DNA of 64,000 nt from JAABRU01 sp050180235 (lineage in GTDB: Bacteria > Desulfobacterota > Desulfobacteria > Desulfobacterales > Desulfococcaceae), in contig JBFXEJ010000001.1 in assembly GCA_050180235.1 (NCBI GenBank), positions 62,001-126,000 on the forward strand. Direction: 5' to 3'. The notes below the pieces were generated by a model. That model had not been told where the DNA came from. It made no database searches and saw only the letters and a program-made list of their open reading frames with translations. Each line of letters starts with the position of its first letter. Positions within the stretch are counted from its first letter, which is position 1. Position numbers and translations under genes: made by a program. This document shows, one piece after another, positions 44,613-53,521 of the stretch.

Positions 44613-44686
44613 CAGTTATAATTTGACAAAACACTACCAAAAATTCAATCGGAGCCCTGAGATTTCTTTTACGTCACAGCAGGGAA

Positions 44687-45286
44687 TCAGAATGTCTTCG
44701 GTTTGAATTTGCTGTCATTGATGATTTTCACACTGTCGCCTTTCTGGGCTATGACAAACAGTCCCTGCCGGTAGGCAAACTTATCCGCCCCGCCGTCCAT
44801 GACAATCCCGGCCACCGCGCCGACAATCTTTCTGGCAGCATATTCGGGAAAAAACTGCCGGAATTTCCCCAGTTTTTCGATAAATTCCTTTACATCATCC
44901 GTGCTTAATGTGCTTTTGACCTCAACCGGCACGGCATATTCTCCGTTGACCCCCAGAACGTCAACCTCCATTTCTCCGCCTTTTTTCCGTACTTTGACCC
45001 TCTGGGAAATTCTTTCAATTTCAATGCCCCGCTTTGCAAACAGGGAAACCATGGCCGGTACAACCAGGCCCTCCACAAATCGGCCCCATTTGCCGGTAAT
45101 ATCCCCTATCCGCCTGTCAGTTTCCTTAAACTTTCTGTCGGTTTCCTGAAATTTTTTGTCGGTCTCCCTGAAAAGTTTCCGAAGTTCCTGATACCCTTCC
45201 CGCATTTCCCGGCTGGTTTCATGAAACATGGCCCAAATCTGTTTAATTTCCTCCGAATGCACGGATTCCTGCGGTATGTTTCTCAT
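44687..45286 (-). CDS. DUF3782-type PD-(D/E)XK protein with coiled coil
   Basis: 199 residues. An N-terminal coiled coil carries heptad-like repeats ETDKKFQETDRKFKETDRR (about 41-60). It is followed by a nuclease-like fold with E…D (GEMEVDVLGVNG) and ExK (VPVEVKST), the PD-(D/E)XK active-site pattern. No known substrate; such proteins are numerous in Desulfonema-like and cyanobacterial genomes. AAGGAGA precedes the ATG. Sits just right of the IS. Confidence 0.8.
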   Translation of the reverse strand: MRNIPQESVHSEEIKQIWAMFHETSREMREGYQELRKLFRETDKKFQETDRKFKETDRRIGDITGKWGRFVEGLVVPAMVSLFAKRGIEIERISQRVKVRKKGGEMEVDVLGVNGEYAVPVEVKSTLSTDDVKEFIEKLGKFRQFFPEYAARKIVGAVAGIVMDGGADKFAYRQGLFVIAQKGDSVKIINDSKFKPKTF

Positions 45287-45619
45287 AAAATTCTCCTTTC
45301 CCTGTCTGAATAAATCTGTGTCTTCAGGTTCAAAGAGTCAAATTCCGGTGATCCGGCCTGCCCGGTCAAATCATCTTCAGCAGCAGGATTTGCAGACATT
45401 GGATCATCTCCTTTATTTTCTGATTCTACACACTGATTTGTACGGAATCAAGAGAAAAACCTCCCAAAATCACCGCCGGAGACAAAAAAACCGGCTGTTT
45501 CCTGCGGAAACAGCCGGTTTCAAAACACTGGGAATCTGTATCAAAATAAAATCTGTCACAAACCATCAGGGTTTCCTGACAGAAACTATTTTTTTCAGAC
45601 CCAAATCTTCAGAAAAAAA
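45287..45619. other. Intergenic region, mostly non-coding
   Basis: Contains the etf operon terminator and otherwise no gene. Both flanking genes are on the minus strand; the right one ends here. Confidence 0.6.
45483..45521 (-). terminator. Intrinsic terminator of the etfBA operon
   Basis: On the minus strand: AAACCGGCTGTTTCC, loop GCA, GGAAACAGCCGGTTT, then a run of eight T including the stem end. About 100 bases after the etfA stop. Confidence 0.88.
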
Positions 45620-46582
45620 TTATCCTTCTATCGCCTCAGTCATGGCAGGCAGGAACTCCAGCATGTCTGTCACAACGCCCACATCCGCAAGCTGGAAAAT
45701 CGGGGCTTTGACATTTTTGTTGATGGCAACGATAAAGGGAGAACCTTTGATGCCGCCCATGTGCTGGAAAGATCCGCTGATGCCGCAGGCCATATACACC
45801 TTCGGGCTGACAGTCTGTCCCGATGTTCCCACCTGACGGGCTTTTTCCAGCCATTTGGCATCCACAATGGGCCGGGAGCAGGAAACATCAGCGCCCATGA
45901 CTTTTGCCAGTGCATGAACGATTTCCAGATTGTCCTGTTCCCCTACGCCGCGTCCCACGGAAACCAGAACTTCGGATTTGGTGATGTCAACATCACCGGC
46001 TTCCGCTGCCACCACTTCCAGAAAACGCCGTTTGCTGCTCAGATCCCCTGCACTGCCGGATTTGTCCGCGACTGTTCCGCCTGCGGATGCACCGCCCTCT
46101 TCAGCCTGAAATGCGCCGCCCCGGACTGTAATCACTGCACCACCGGAAATGTCTGCACTCACATGGGTGCTGACCATGCCGCTGAATTCCTGGCGGATCA
46201 GTTTCAGTTTTCCGCCGTCTGCGCCTTCAATGCCCACCACATCAGCCGCGTAGGCTGCATCCAGTTTCACGGAAAGACCGGGGCCGAGATCCATGCCAAA
46301 GGTGTTGTGGGGAATCAGAATCACAGAGCCTTTGGGAACAATATTTACCAGTGCTTTGCGCACAACTTCCGCATTGGGATAAGCCAAAGCAGCATTGTCA
46401 ATCTTCCACACTTCTTTGTAAATATCTGCTGCCTGTTTGCAGACAGGGTCAATGCCGGAACCCGTGACAATGGCTGTAACAGACGCAGACGCGTCAATTT
46501 TTTTCGCGGCAAGGGCCAGTTCTTTGGCCGAATCATCCACCGCTCCGTTTTTATGGACAATATATGCAAATATCTGAGCCAT
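45620..46582 (-). CDS. etfA: Electron transfer flavoprotein alpha subunit
   Basis: 320 residues binding FAD. C-terminal ETF-alpha signature: VYMACGISGSFQHMGGIKGSPFIVAINKNVKAPIF…. Accepts electrons from acyl-CoA dehydrogenases together with EtfB. Overlaps the etfB stop by one base (TAATG). GGAGG precedes the ATG. Together with the neighbouring membrane FeS oxidoreductase it should feed menaquinone. Confidence 0.96.
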   Translation of the reverse strand: MAQIFAYIVHKNGAVDDSAKELALAAKKIDASASVTAIVTGSGIDPVCKQAADIYKEVWKIDNAALAYPNAEVVRKALVNIVPKGSVILIPHNTFGMDLGPGLSVKLDAAYAADVVGIEGADGGKLKLIRQEFSGMVSTHVSADISGGAVITVRGGAFQAEEGGASAGGTVADKSGSAGDLSSKRRFLEVVAAEAGDVDITKSEVLVSVGRGVGEQDNLEIVHALAKVMGADVSCSRPIVDAKWLEKARQVGTSGQTVSPKVYMACGISGSFQHMGGIKGSPFIVAINKNVKAPIFQLADVGVVTDMLEFLPAMTEAIEG

Positions 46583-47364
46583 TATTTCAGCCCTCCTTTG
46601 GCTTTGAGCATTTCCATGAGTTTCGCGATGATTTCATCTGTGCTGCCTTCCAGAATTTCCGCACCTTCGCCCATGTCAGGCACAAAATAATCAACGCGTT
46701 TTACTTTTGCGGCTGCTTCGCCCACGCTGCTGACACCCAGATCGCCCGCGCCATGAACAGGAATGTCTATGGAAGCCACCTTGCGGATGCCGCGAATGCC
46801 AACGTAGCGGGGTTCGTTGATACCGGTCTGAATGGACAGCACACATGGCATTTCAATTTCATTGAATTCCTGATTGCCGCCCTCGATTTCACGACCCACT
46901 TTCAGTTTTCCGCCATTGACTTCGATTTTGTTCACCAGAGAGGCATAGGGCAGATCCAGCATGGCTGCCAGCATACCGCCCACCTGGCCTGCGCCGTCAT
47001 CAGCCTGTGCGCCTGTGAGGATCAGATCATATTTGCCTTTTGCAATTTCAGCTTTCAGAACGGTGGCAATGCCTTTGCCGTCAGAGCTTTCAAATGCGTC
47101 ATCAGACAGGAGAATGCCTTTGTCCGCGCCCATTGCCATTTCCCGTCTCAGCACTTCCTCAGAGTCACTGTCGCCCACTGTGACAACGGTGACGGTTCCG
47201 CCCACTTTGTCACGGATCTGAATGGCTTCTTCCACCGCATAATTGTCCCATTCATTGACCGAATACACCAGATCATCTCTTTCAATATCCGTGCCTTTGC
47301 TGTTGACCGCGATTTCGTTTTCAGAGGTATCGGGAACCCTCTTTACGCATACCAGAATCTCCAT
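46582..47364 (-). CDS. etfB: Electron transfer flavoprotein beta subunit
   Basis: 260 residues with MEILVCVKRVPDTSENEIAVNS at the start and the ETF-beta signature VEVNGGKLKVGREIEGGNQEFNEIEMPCVLSIQTGINEPRYVGIRGIRKV (in part). The AMP/FAD-binding loop LTGAQADDGAGQVG is of the DGxTAQVGP type. First gene of the pair with etfA. An AT-rich repeat tract separates it from the FeS oxidoreductase. Confidence 0.96.
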   Translation of the reverse strand: MEILVCVKRVPDTSENEIAVNSKGTDIERDDLVYSVNEWDNYAVEEAIQIRDKVGGTVTVVTVGDSDSEEVLRREMAMGADKGILLSDDAFESSDGKGIATVLKAEIAKGKYDLILTGAQADDGAGQVGGMLAAMLDLPYASLVNKIEVNGGKLKVGREIEGGNQEFNEIEMPCVLSIQTGINEPRYVGIRGIRKVASIDIPVHGAGDLGVSSVGEAAAKVKRVDYFVPDMGEGAEILEGSTDEIIAKLMEMLKAKGGLK

Positions 47365-47379
47365 GAAATTCCCCCTGTA

Positions 47380-47458
47380 TCAATGTTGAATGTTGAATGT
47401 TTAATGCTGAATGATTCAACATTAAACACATTAAGCATTAAAAATTAACCATTAAGCA
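47380..47458. repeat. AT-rich short repeats between etfB and the FeS oxidoreductase
   Basis: Imperfect copies of TTGAATGTTGAATGTTTAATGC and complement TTAAGCATTAAAAATTAACCA style units. Similar to the tract at 23828-23934. No gene. Confidence 0.6.
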
Positions 47459-49525
47459 TTATCTTTCCATATGTCTTTCAATGAGTTCCACCAGATCAAT
47501 GGCTTCCATCTGACCTTCCAGCCCGCTGGTTTTGATAGCGTCTTCCATATTGACCATGCAGAAGGGGCAGGCTGTTACGATGACATTGGCCCCGGCTTCT
47601 TTTGCCATTTCCACACGAAGCTGTCCCATGCGCTTTTCCTCAATCGGCTCATAGAAAAGCATCAGACCTCCGCCTCCGCAGCAGAAGGAGCGATCACGGG
47701 ATTTGGTCATTTCCACCCGTTTCATGCCCGGAATCGCGTCCAGCACCTCTCTGGGAATGTCATACATGCCGTTGTGGCGTCCCAGATAGCAGGGATCATG
47801 ATAGGTGTAAATCTTGGTTCCGTCCCCGCTTTTCAGGCGGATTTTGCCGGATTTCACAGCCTCGGCAATGTACTCGCTGATATGGTAAACCGGGGGCAGA
47901 TTTTTGTAATCCTTTTTCAGGGCATTGTAGGCATGGGGATCAGCCGTGACAATGCGTTTGGCTCCGGACTCTTTGATGTTTTCCGTGTTTTCCTCTTTCA
48001 GGGTCTGAAAGAGCATTTCCTCACCGAAACGCCGGACTTCATGACCGCTGTCTTTTTCCAGTTTGCCCAGTACAGCAAAATCCGTGCCTGCGGCTTTCAG
48101 CACTTTGGCAGCAGCTTTGGTGATGCCCTGAATCCGGTCGTCATAAGAGGAAATACTGTCCACAAAGAACAGGGTTTCGGCAGTCTCGCCCTTTTCCACC
48201 AGTTTGACTGTGCATTCAGCCTTGAATTCCTTGTCATTGGCCCAGTCTGCGCGTTTTTTCTCCATCTTGCCCCAGGGATTGCCGCGTTTTTCAATCGCGC
48301 TCAGGGGTTTCTGCAAAGACTGGGGAACCATGCCCGCCTCGACCATGCCCCGGCGCAAATCCACAATTTTATCAATGTATTCAATGGTAAGGGGACATTC
48401 TTCCTCACACGCGCCGCAGGTGGTGCAGGACCAGATTTCATCCTCTTCGAAAATCCCGCCGATCAGGGGTTCAGAGGCTTTGAAATTTCCCCTGATGGGA
48501 TAATGGCTGAACGCATAATCTCTTGCTTTGATGGTGATAAAGCGCGGAGACAAAGGACGTCCCACCGCGTTGGCCGGACACTGATCCGAGCAGCGTCCGC
48601 AGTCTGCGCAGGAATAAAAATCCAGCATATGCTTCCATGTGAAATCCTCAAATGTTTTTACACCAAAGGATTCCAGAGTATCCAGTTTGTCATCTTCCAC
48701 GCCCCATTTCACGGGTTTGACGGTTCCCTTGTCCAGTTTCATGAACCAGACATTGAAAATGGAGGTGATGACGTGGAAATGTTTGCCCATAGGCAGGAAA
48801 CAGAGAAAGGAGAAGAAGATCAGATCATGAATATAATACGTTGCAATATGAATCACCTGAAGCACGTTCAGGGAGGCCGCAGACAGAGGCATTTTGAAAA
48901 TCCATGCCAGACTCAGGGGAGCCAGAAATTCCGCATGAAGTCCTTTCTGCACAGCCGCGGCAGCCAGGCTGGCTTCAAACAGGCTTTCAGAAATAATCAG
49001 ACCGCAGATCATGGCCAGAACAAAAAGAGCCTCAGCCGTGTGATCCTTGCCGTATTTTGCCGGCACAGCATAGCGTTTGGGTTTGACAATGCCTCTTCTG
49101 TATGCGGCAATGATACAGGCCACCAGCACCATTGTGACAGCATAATCTTTCAGCACATTGTAGAAATGTCCCAAAGTGCCGCCGAATCCCGGCATGACAA
49201 AATCCTGGGAAATGCCGATGATAACCAGAGAGCACGAGCGGACAGACAGGATAAGAAATCCGGCAAACAGCATGATATGCACAATGCCGGCTGTCCGGTA
49301 TCTGGGCTGTTTCCACTGGGCCAGCCAGAATTTGAGCAAAGCCTTTGCCCGTTCCTGTATCCGGTTAAAGCGGAAATCCGGGTTTGCAAAAATCAGGGGT
49401 GCCACCCTTTTTGCCATGATATAAGTAAACAGGGCCACACCAAGCACCGGAATCAGAACGGAAAAAATCACTGTGGGAATGCCAAGGATCGATGCCTTGG
49501 CAGGAGCAATCAAAGCAGGTTCCAT
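47459..49525 (-). CDS. Membrane FeS oxidoreductase, probable EtfAB:menaquinone oxidoreductase
   Basis: 688 residues. The N-terminal part has a NarI-like cytochrome-b-type membrane domain (about five helices to residue 260). Two [4Fe-4S] motifs follow, CADCGRCSDQCP (306-317) and CTTCGACEEECP (about 377). The C-terminus is HdrD-like with CCG domains, seen as RSFCCGGGGLM and a TACPFCMVNMED Cys pair. Such proteins sit next to etfAB in syntrophs and sulfate reducers and pass electrons from EtfAB to menaquinone. An AAGGAG site is 15 bases upstream, rather far. A FadR-like operator lies 48 bases before the start. Confidence 0.9.
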   Translation of the reverse strand: MEPALIAPAKASILGIPTVIFSVLIPVLGVALFTYIMAKRVAPLIFANPDFRFNRIQERAKALLKFWLAQWKQPRYRTAGIVHIMLFAGFLILSVRSCSLVIIGISQDFVMPGFGGTLGHFYNVLKDYAVTMVLVACIIAAYRRGIVKPKRYAVPAKYGKDHTAEALFVLAMICGLIISESLFEASLAAAAVQKGLHAEFLAPLSLAWIFKMPLSAASLNVLQVIHIATYYIHDLIFFSFLCFLPMGKHFHVITSIFNVWFMKLDKGTVKPVKWGVEDDKLDTLESFGVKTFEDFTWKHMLDFYSCADCGRCSDQCPANAVGRPLSPRFITIKARDYAFSHYPIRGNFKASEPLIGGIFEEDEIWSCTTCGACEEECPLTIEYIDKIVDLRRGMVEAGMVPQSLQKPLSAIEKRGNPWGKMEKKRADWANDKEFKAECTVKLVEKGETAETLFFVDSISSYDDRIQGITKAAAKVLKAAGTDFAVLGKLEKDSGHEVRRFGEEMLFQTLKEENTENIKESGAKRIVTADPHAYNALKKDYKNLPPVYHISEYIAEAVKSGKIRLKSGDGTKIYTYHDPCYLGRHNGMYDIPREVLDAIPGMKRVEMTKSRDRSFCCGGGGLMLFYEPIEEKRMGQLRVEMAKEAGANVIVTACPFCMVNMEDAIKTSGLEGQMEAIDLVELIERHMER

Positions 49526-49572
49526 TTTTTACTGTCTATCTCCTTTTTTTAGGTTATATTAAGGTTAAAATC

Positions 49573-49600
49573 AGAAATGAATGAATATTCATTCATTTCT
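49573..49600. promoter_or_regulatory. FadR-like operator, site 1
   Basis: A perfect 28-bp palindrome whose centre is TGAATGAATATTCATTCA. This equals the consensus of the TetR-family fatty-acid regulator FadR (YsiA) of Bacillus subtilis. It sits 48 bases before the FeS oxidoreductase start, in a position suited to repression released by acyl-CoA. Confidence 0.78.
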
Positions 49601-49933
49601 TTACACGCAGATTTTCTCCATGTCAAGAGAAAAATTTTTATTTTTTCAGAATTTTTTTAGAACCTCCTCTGACGATCAGGACAGGCAGCGTAAATCAGGC
49701 CATCTGCCTAATATCCCAATATTAAGGTTCTGAGGTAAAACAAATGATTAAAAATATCTGTATTATAACATGAGTCAGAGGATTCTTCAACCATGTTTTC
49801 TCCCCGGCAGTCTGCGGATAAATCCGCAGGTTATTCATTACCGATATAGGCTCATTAACAGCAAAGCCATTAACAGTCCGCATATCCGGATTTTTTTTTG
49901 GATTCTGAAAAAAAATATTGACATTCGGAAAAT

Positions 49934-49959
49934 AATAAATGAATATCCATTCATTTATT
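49934..49959. promoter_or_regulatory. FadR-like operator, site 2
   Basis: 11-bp perfect arms AATAAATGAAT / ATTCATTTATT around ATCC, with further pairing TTCGGAA/TTCCGAA outside. Half-site spacing differs from site 1 by four bases, so it may bind a related regulator or bind more weakly. Confidence 0.6.
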
Positions 49960-50406
49960 CCGAACCATGCAAAAATCCATATTTTTATATTAAATATTTG
50001 TTTTTTTATTATATAATTTATAAATACGCCATATTTTCCATGCTGAAACTTTATTCATCAGTTGTCTTTGCGGATTTTCCATCCCCAATGTTTCCGGGCA
50101 GGAAATAAAAGAAATGCTTGTGCATCTGCTGCATCCCTATTATAAAAAACTGTACATAAAAAAAGGATGCCGGGGCAAACCGTCATCCGAACGAGCGCTC
50201 AATCATGCGTTATCATATACCGGCTTCTCCTGTCAAGTTTTTTATGGATAAATCCGGAAAACCGGATCGGATTTATCAGCAGACTGAAAAATTTTCCCGG
50301 ATTCCCGTCCAAAATCCTTTTTCCGATCCGGAATAAGGACGGGAAGAGGATTCCATCTGCTGGTTTATATATAATTATTCAAATTTATACAAGGAGCTTT
50401 CATCAC

Positions 50407-52104
50407 ATGGACAAAATCACTTATCAGGACAAACCCTGGCTGGCCCATTATGAAAAACATGTTAAGGCCGGTCTCAATTATGAACAGACATGTCTTCCGG
50501 CTTTTCTGGAAAGATCAGCGGAAAGATATCCGGAGATTCCGGCCCTGATTTTTCAGGGGTACAGACTCAGTTTTCGCGGGCTTCAGGACATGGTGAACCG
50601 TTTCGCTGCCTGCCTGCACGACTTTGGCGTGCGCAAAGGGGACAGCGTGGCTATTCTGCTGCCCAATCTGATTCCCTGTGTTGCAGCCTATTACGCGATT
50701 ATGAAAATCGGCGGGGTTGCGGTTATGAACAATCCCCTGTATTCGGACAGGGAACTGGAACACCAGTTCAATGATTCTGCCTCAAAAGTGCTGATAACAC
50801 TGGATCTGCTGGGAAACCGCATGATTGATCTGCGTCCCAAAACCAAAATCCGGCAGATTGTTTACACATCCATAGGCGATTATCTTCCTTTTCCCAAAAA
50901 TCTGCTCTTCCCCTTTGTGGGAAAAAAGAAAAAAATGCTCGCAGATGTAAAACCTGCGGAAAATGTATATAAATGGAAAGAAATGATTGCCAAATATCCG
51001 CCCAATCCGCCGAAAACAGAGATTTCCTTTGCAGATGTGGCCATGTATCAGTATACCGGCGGCACGACCGGCGTTTCCAAAGGCGTGATGCTTACCCATG
51101 CCAATCTGAGTCAGCAGGTGCAGCAGATTGCCGGATGGTTTCCCACCTTTGGCACAGGCGGAGAGATTCTTCTGGGCGCTTTGCCTTTTTTCCATGTGTT
51201 CGGACTTTCCACAGCCATGAATCTGTCCGTTTTCATGGGATGGAGCAATATCCTGATTCCCAAACCCCAGCCCGAACCACTTCTGGAGGCCATTGCAAAA
51301 TTCAGACCCACCTTTGCCCCCCTGGTTCCGACCATGTATATCGGTCTGCTCAATCATCCGGATATTCAGAAAACCGATATCCGCTCCATAAAGGGCTGCT
51401 TTTCCGGAAGCGCTCCCCTGCCCGTGGAAGTCATCCGGGATTTTGAAGCCAAAACCGGTGCTGTGATTGTGGAAGGATACGGTCTGACAGAAACAACTCC
51501 GGTCACGCACGTCAATCCCTTTAACAAAGAAAAGCGGAAAATCGGCAGCATCGGTCTGCCGATACCGGATACGGAATGCCGTATAGTCAGTCTTGAGGAC
51601 GGGGAGACTGATATGCCTGTGGGCGAAGCGGGTGAACTGCTGATCCGCGGTCCCCAGGTCATGAAAGGCTACCGGAACATGCCGGGCGAAACAGATGCGG
51701 TGCTGACCAAAGACGGCTGGCTGCATACGGGCGACATTGCCAAAATGGATGAGGATGGATATTTCTTTATCGTGGATCGGAAAAAAGACCTGATTATCTG
51801 CGGCGGTTACAATGTCTATCCCAGGGATGTGGAAGAGGTTTTTTATGAGCATCCCAAAGTGCAGGAAGCCTGCTCCATCGGCATTCCCCATCCGCACCGG
51901 GGCGAGGCTGTCAAGGTTTTTGTGGTGCTGAAACAGGGCGAGAAGGCCACGGCAGAGGAACTGATGGAACACTGCAAAAAAAGACTGGCCACATACAAAC
52001 TGCCCTCTGAAATCGAATTCAGGGATGAACTTCCCAAGACCAATGTGGGAAAAATCCTGCGCAAGAATCTCCGGGCCGAGGAACTGGCAAAGCGGGGGAA
52101 GTAA
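50407..52104 (+). CDS. fadD: Long-chain acyl-CoA synthetase
   Basis: 565 residues from ATG 50407, with AAGGAGC upstream. Adenylate-forming enzyme: P-loop YTGGTTGVSKGVMLTH (about 216-231), GYGLTETTPVTH, DGWLHTGDIAKMDEDGYFFIVDRKKDLIICGGYN and the C-terminal catalytic lysine in KTNVGKILRK. Activates fatty acids to acyl-CoA for beta-oxidation; regulated together with the electron-transfer genes, as the shared operators suggest. Confidence 0.93.
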   Translation: MDKITYQDKPWLAHYEKHVKAGLNYEQTCLPAFLERSAERYPEIPALIFQGYRLSFRGLQDMVNRFAACLHDFGVRKGDSVAILLPNLIPCVAAYYAIMKIGGVAVMNNPLYSDRELEHQFNDSASKVLITLDLLGNRMIDLRPKTKIRQIVYTSIGDYLPFPKNLLFPFVGKKKKMLADVKPAENVYKWKEMIAKYPPNPPKTEISFADVAMYQYTGGTTGVSKGVMLTHANLSQQVQQIAGWFPTFGTGGEILLGALPFFHVFGLSTAMNLSVFMGWSNILIPKPQPEPLLEAIAKFRPTFAPLVPTMYIGLLNHPDIQKTDIRSIKGCFSGSAPLPVEVIRDFEAKTGAVIVEGYGLTETTPVTHVNPFNKEKRKIGSIGLPIPDTECRIVSLEDGETDMPVGEAGELLIRGPQVMKGYRNMPGETDAVLTKDGWLHTGDIAKMDEDGYFFIVDRKKDLIICGGYNVYPRDVEEVFYEHPKVQEACSIGIPHPHRGEAVKVFVVLKQGEKATAEELMEHCKKRLATYKLPSEIEFRDELPKTNVGKILRKNLRAEELAKRGK

Positions 52105-52161
52105 GTCCGGCCTGAAGTTCTCCTATCGGTAAAAATACAGGCAGTTCATGAACATTTCAGC

Positions 52162-53181
52162 ATGAACTGCCTGTCCGTTTATAACATCCATGACCCGTTG
52201 GGACGCAGAATCGCCAAAAAAGTCAGCGGTATCATCACCGAAAAGTACCTGTGGTCAGGTTTGACAACTTTACTGGCCGTGTATGACGGCAGTGATAATC
52301 TCCTCATGCGCTTTGAGTATGCGGATGCCCGCCTGCCCTTTGCCATGACAATGGGCGGTGTGCTGTATTATCTGGCGTATGATCAGGTCGGTACCCTGAA
52401 ACTGGTTGCCGGCAGCGCCGGAAATGTGGTAAAAAGACTGGAATACGACACCTTCGGGAACATCATAAACGACACCAATCCCGGCTTTGCCGTGCCGTTC
52501 AGCTTTGCAGGCGGTCTGCATGACCGTCATACCGGGCTGGTGCGGTTCGGATACAGGGACTACGACCCGGACACGGGAAGATGGACAGCGAAGGATCCGA
52601 TAGGGTTTGCGGGCGGGGATACGGATCTGTACGGGTACTGTGTGAATAATCCGGTTAATCTCATAGACCCAACCGGAGAATTTGCTCTGGCAGGTGCACT
52701 ATTGGGAGGAGGCATTGATTTGGCAGTTCAACTTATCAGCGGAGATGATATAAATTGGGTTTCTGTAGGCATGAGTGCTTTGGCAGGAGCAGCAGGAGTG
52801 GGGTTGGGAACTTCCGTTGCCAAATTGACAACCAGCTTTGCAAAACGTATGGCTTTAAATGCAATAGGCAGTGCAGCAATTGGAGCAGCAACAAAATATG
52901 GGCAAAATCTTATTGAAGGAAACCCATGTCATGGTGATGGTGTTCTTGAAAGTGCAATTTTGGGTGGGGTTTTAGGAGGAGCAGGTTTTGCAGCAGGAAG
53001 TTTGGCTGAATCATTTATTACTTCCACCATATGGAACAATCTGTCCCTTGGTCAAAAACTTTTGGCAAACTCAAATGCTGTTTCAGTTCCAGGCGGTATT
53101 AGTTCGTTAGGGGTTGGTATCGGTAACATTATAGGAAACACAATAGCAAACAGCGGACCAATAGCAAACAATACGTTTTAG
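52162..53181 (+). CDS. RHS tip fragment with variable C-terminal domain (1)
   Basis: 339 residues. The first ~165 are the end of an RHS core (GRRIAKKVSG, YDQVGTLKLVAGSAGNVVKRLEYDTFGN, GLVRFGYRDYDPDTGRWTAKDPIGFAGGDTDLYGYCVNNPVNLIDPTG), which precedes the variable toxic tip in complete RHS proteins. Residues 166-339 are Gly/Ala/Ser-rich and hydrophobic; the domain is not recognised. The large upstream RHS core is missing, so the first ATG is doubtful and the unit is probably an orphan or decayed cassette. The next gene may be its immunity protein. Confidence 0.72.
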   Translation: MNCLSVYNIHDPLGRRIAKKVSGIITEKYLWSGLTTLLAVYDGSDNLLMRFEYADARLPFAMTMGGVLYYLAYDQVGTLKLVAGSAGNVVKRLEYDTFGNIINDTNPGFAVPFSFAGGLHDRHTGLVRFGYRDYDPDTGRWTAKDPIGFAGGDTDLYGYCVNNPVNLIDPTGEFALAGALLGGGIDLAVQLISGDDINWVSVGMSALAGAAGVGLGTSVAKLTTSFAKRMALNAIGSAAIGAATKYGQNLIEGNPCHGDGVLESAILGGVLGGAGFAAGSLAESFITSTIWNNLSLGQKLLANSNAVSVPGGISSLGVGIGNIIGNTIANSGPIANNTF

Positions 53182-53191
53182 GGAGGTCTTT

Positions 53192-53464
53192 ATAAAATCC
53201 TTAAGAAAGATATCAAGATTCTTTATTTTTTATCCGCTTGCAAGTTCTGTTATTTGGGGCATTATGGGCTTTGGAAGCACAATGTTATTGAGAGCAATAT
53301 TCAGAGCAATATATGGGGACAGTTCTTTGCGGGTGGAACTCATTACTCCCCTGTTTATTGCCGGTGGATTGCTTTTTGGATATATTGTAAGTATAAGATG
53401 GTATATTTTCCTGAAAAAAACTGATAATCTGGAATCAGCAGACAGAGACAGGAAAAAAGCCTGA
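53192..53464 (+). CDS. Small membrane protein, candidate immunity gene (1)
   Basis: A frame of about 91 residues directly after the RHS stop, with two hydrophobic segments (PLASSVIWGIMGFGSTMLL and ITPLFIAGGLLFGYIVSI). GGGAGG lies five bases before an ATA codon at 53192, so translation may start at this rare codon; the first ATG is only at 53264 and would cut the first helix. Position suggests protection against the RHS tip (inference). Confidence 0.5.
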   Translation: MKSLRKISRFFIFYPLASSVIWGIMGFGSTMLLRAIFRAIYGDSSLRVELITPLFIAGGLLFGYIVSIRWYIFLKKTDNLESADRDRKKA

Positions 53465-53521
53465 TATCTTCTTTTTTCTCTTGTTCCCACTCTCCTGCGT
53501 CAATGTCATTGACTTAAGGGT

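Larger units (their letters stand above)
43439..44628 (-). mobile_element. IS630-family insertion sequence
   Basis: Imperfect terminal inverted repeats: TGTCAAGATTTAACTGATGG at 43439 and its counterpart ending at 44628 (ACCCATCAGTTATAATTTGACA in complement). Between them are two overlapping reading frames that make one transposase by frameshift. The exact ends and target TA duplication are not certain. Confidence 0.85.
49526..50406. promoter_or_regulatory. Divergent control region of the fatty-acid block
   Basis: 880 bases between the FeS oxidoreductase (minus) and fadD (plus). Holds two ATGAAT-type palindromes (below), an AT-rich tract around 49985-50035 that may carry the fadD promoter, and an ACGAGCGCTC half-palindrome at about 50190-50204. 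The frame at 49770-50108 looks non-coding (skewed composition, no domain). Confidence 0.65.

Noticed and set aside
45485..45520. Second c-di-GMP riboswitch
   Set aside because: The AACCGGCTG sequence is simply the etfA terminator stem; no GEMM tetraloop or AAAGCC element.
46564..47448. 294-codon plus-strand frame opposite etfB
   Set aside because: Antisense shadow of a well-supported gene.
47471..49552. 693-codon plus-strand frame opposite the FeS oxidoreductase
   Set aside because: Antisense to a gene with clear FeS motifs; no domain, and the length is explained by codon bias of the real gene.
49770..50108. 112-codon frame in the fadD control region
   Set aside because: AT-driven Ile/Tyr/Phe-rich sequence with no domain; overlaps operator 2.
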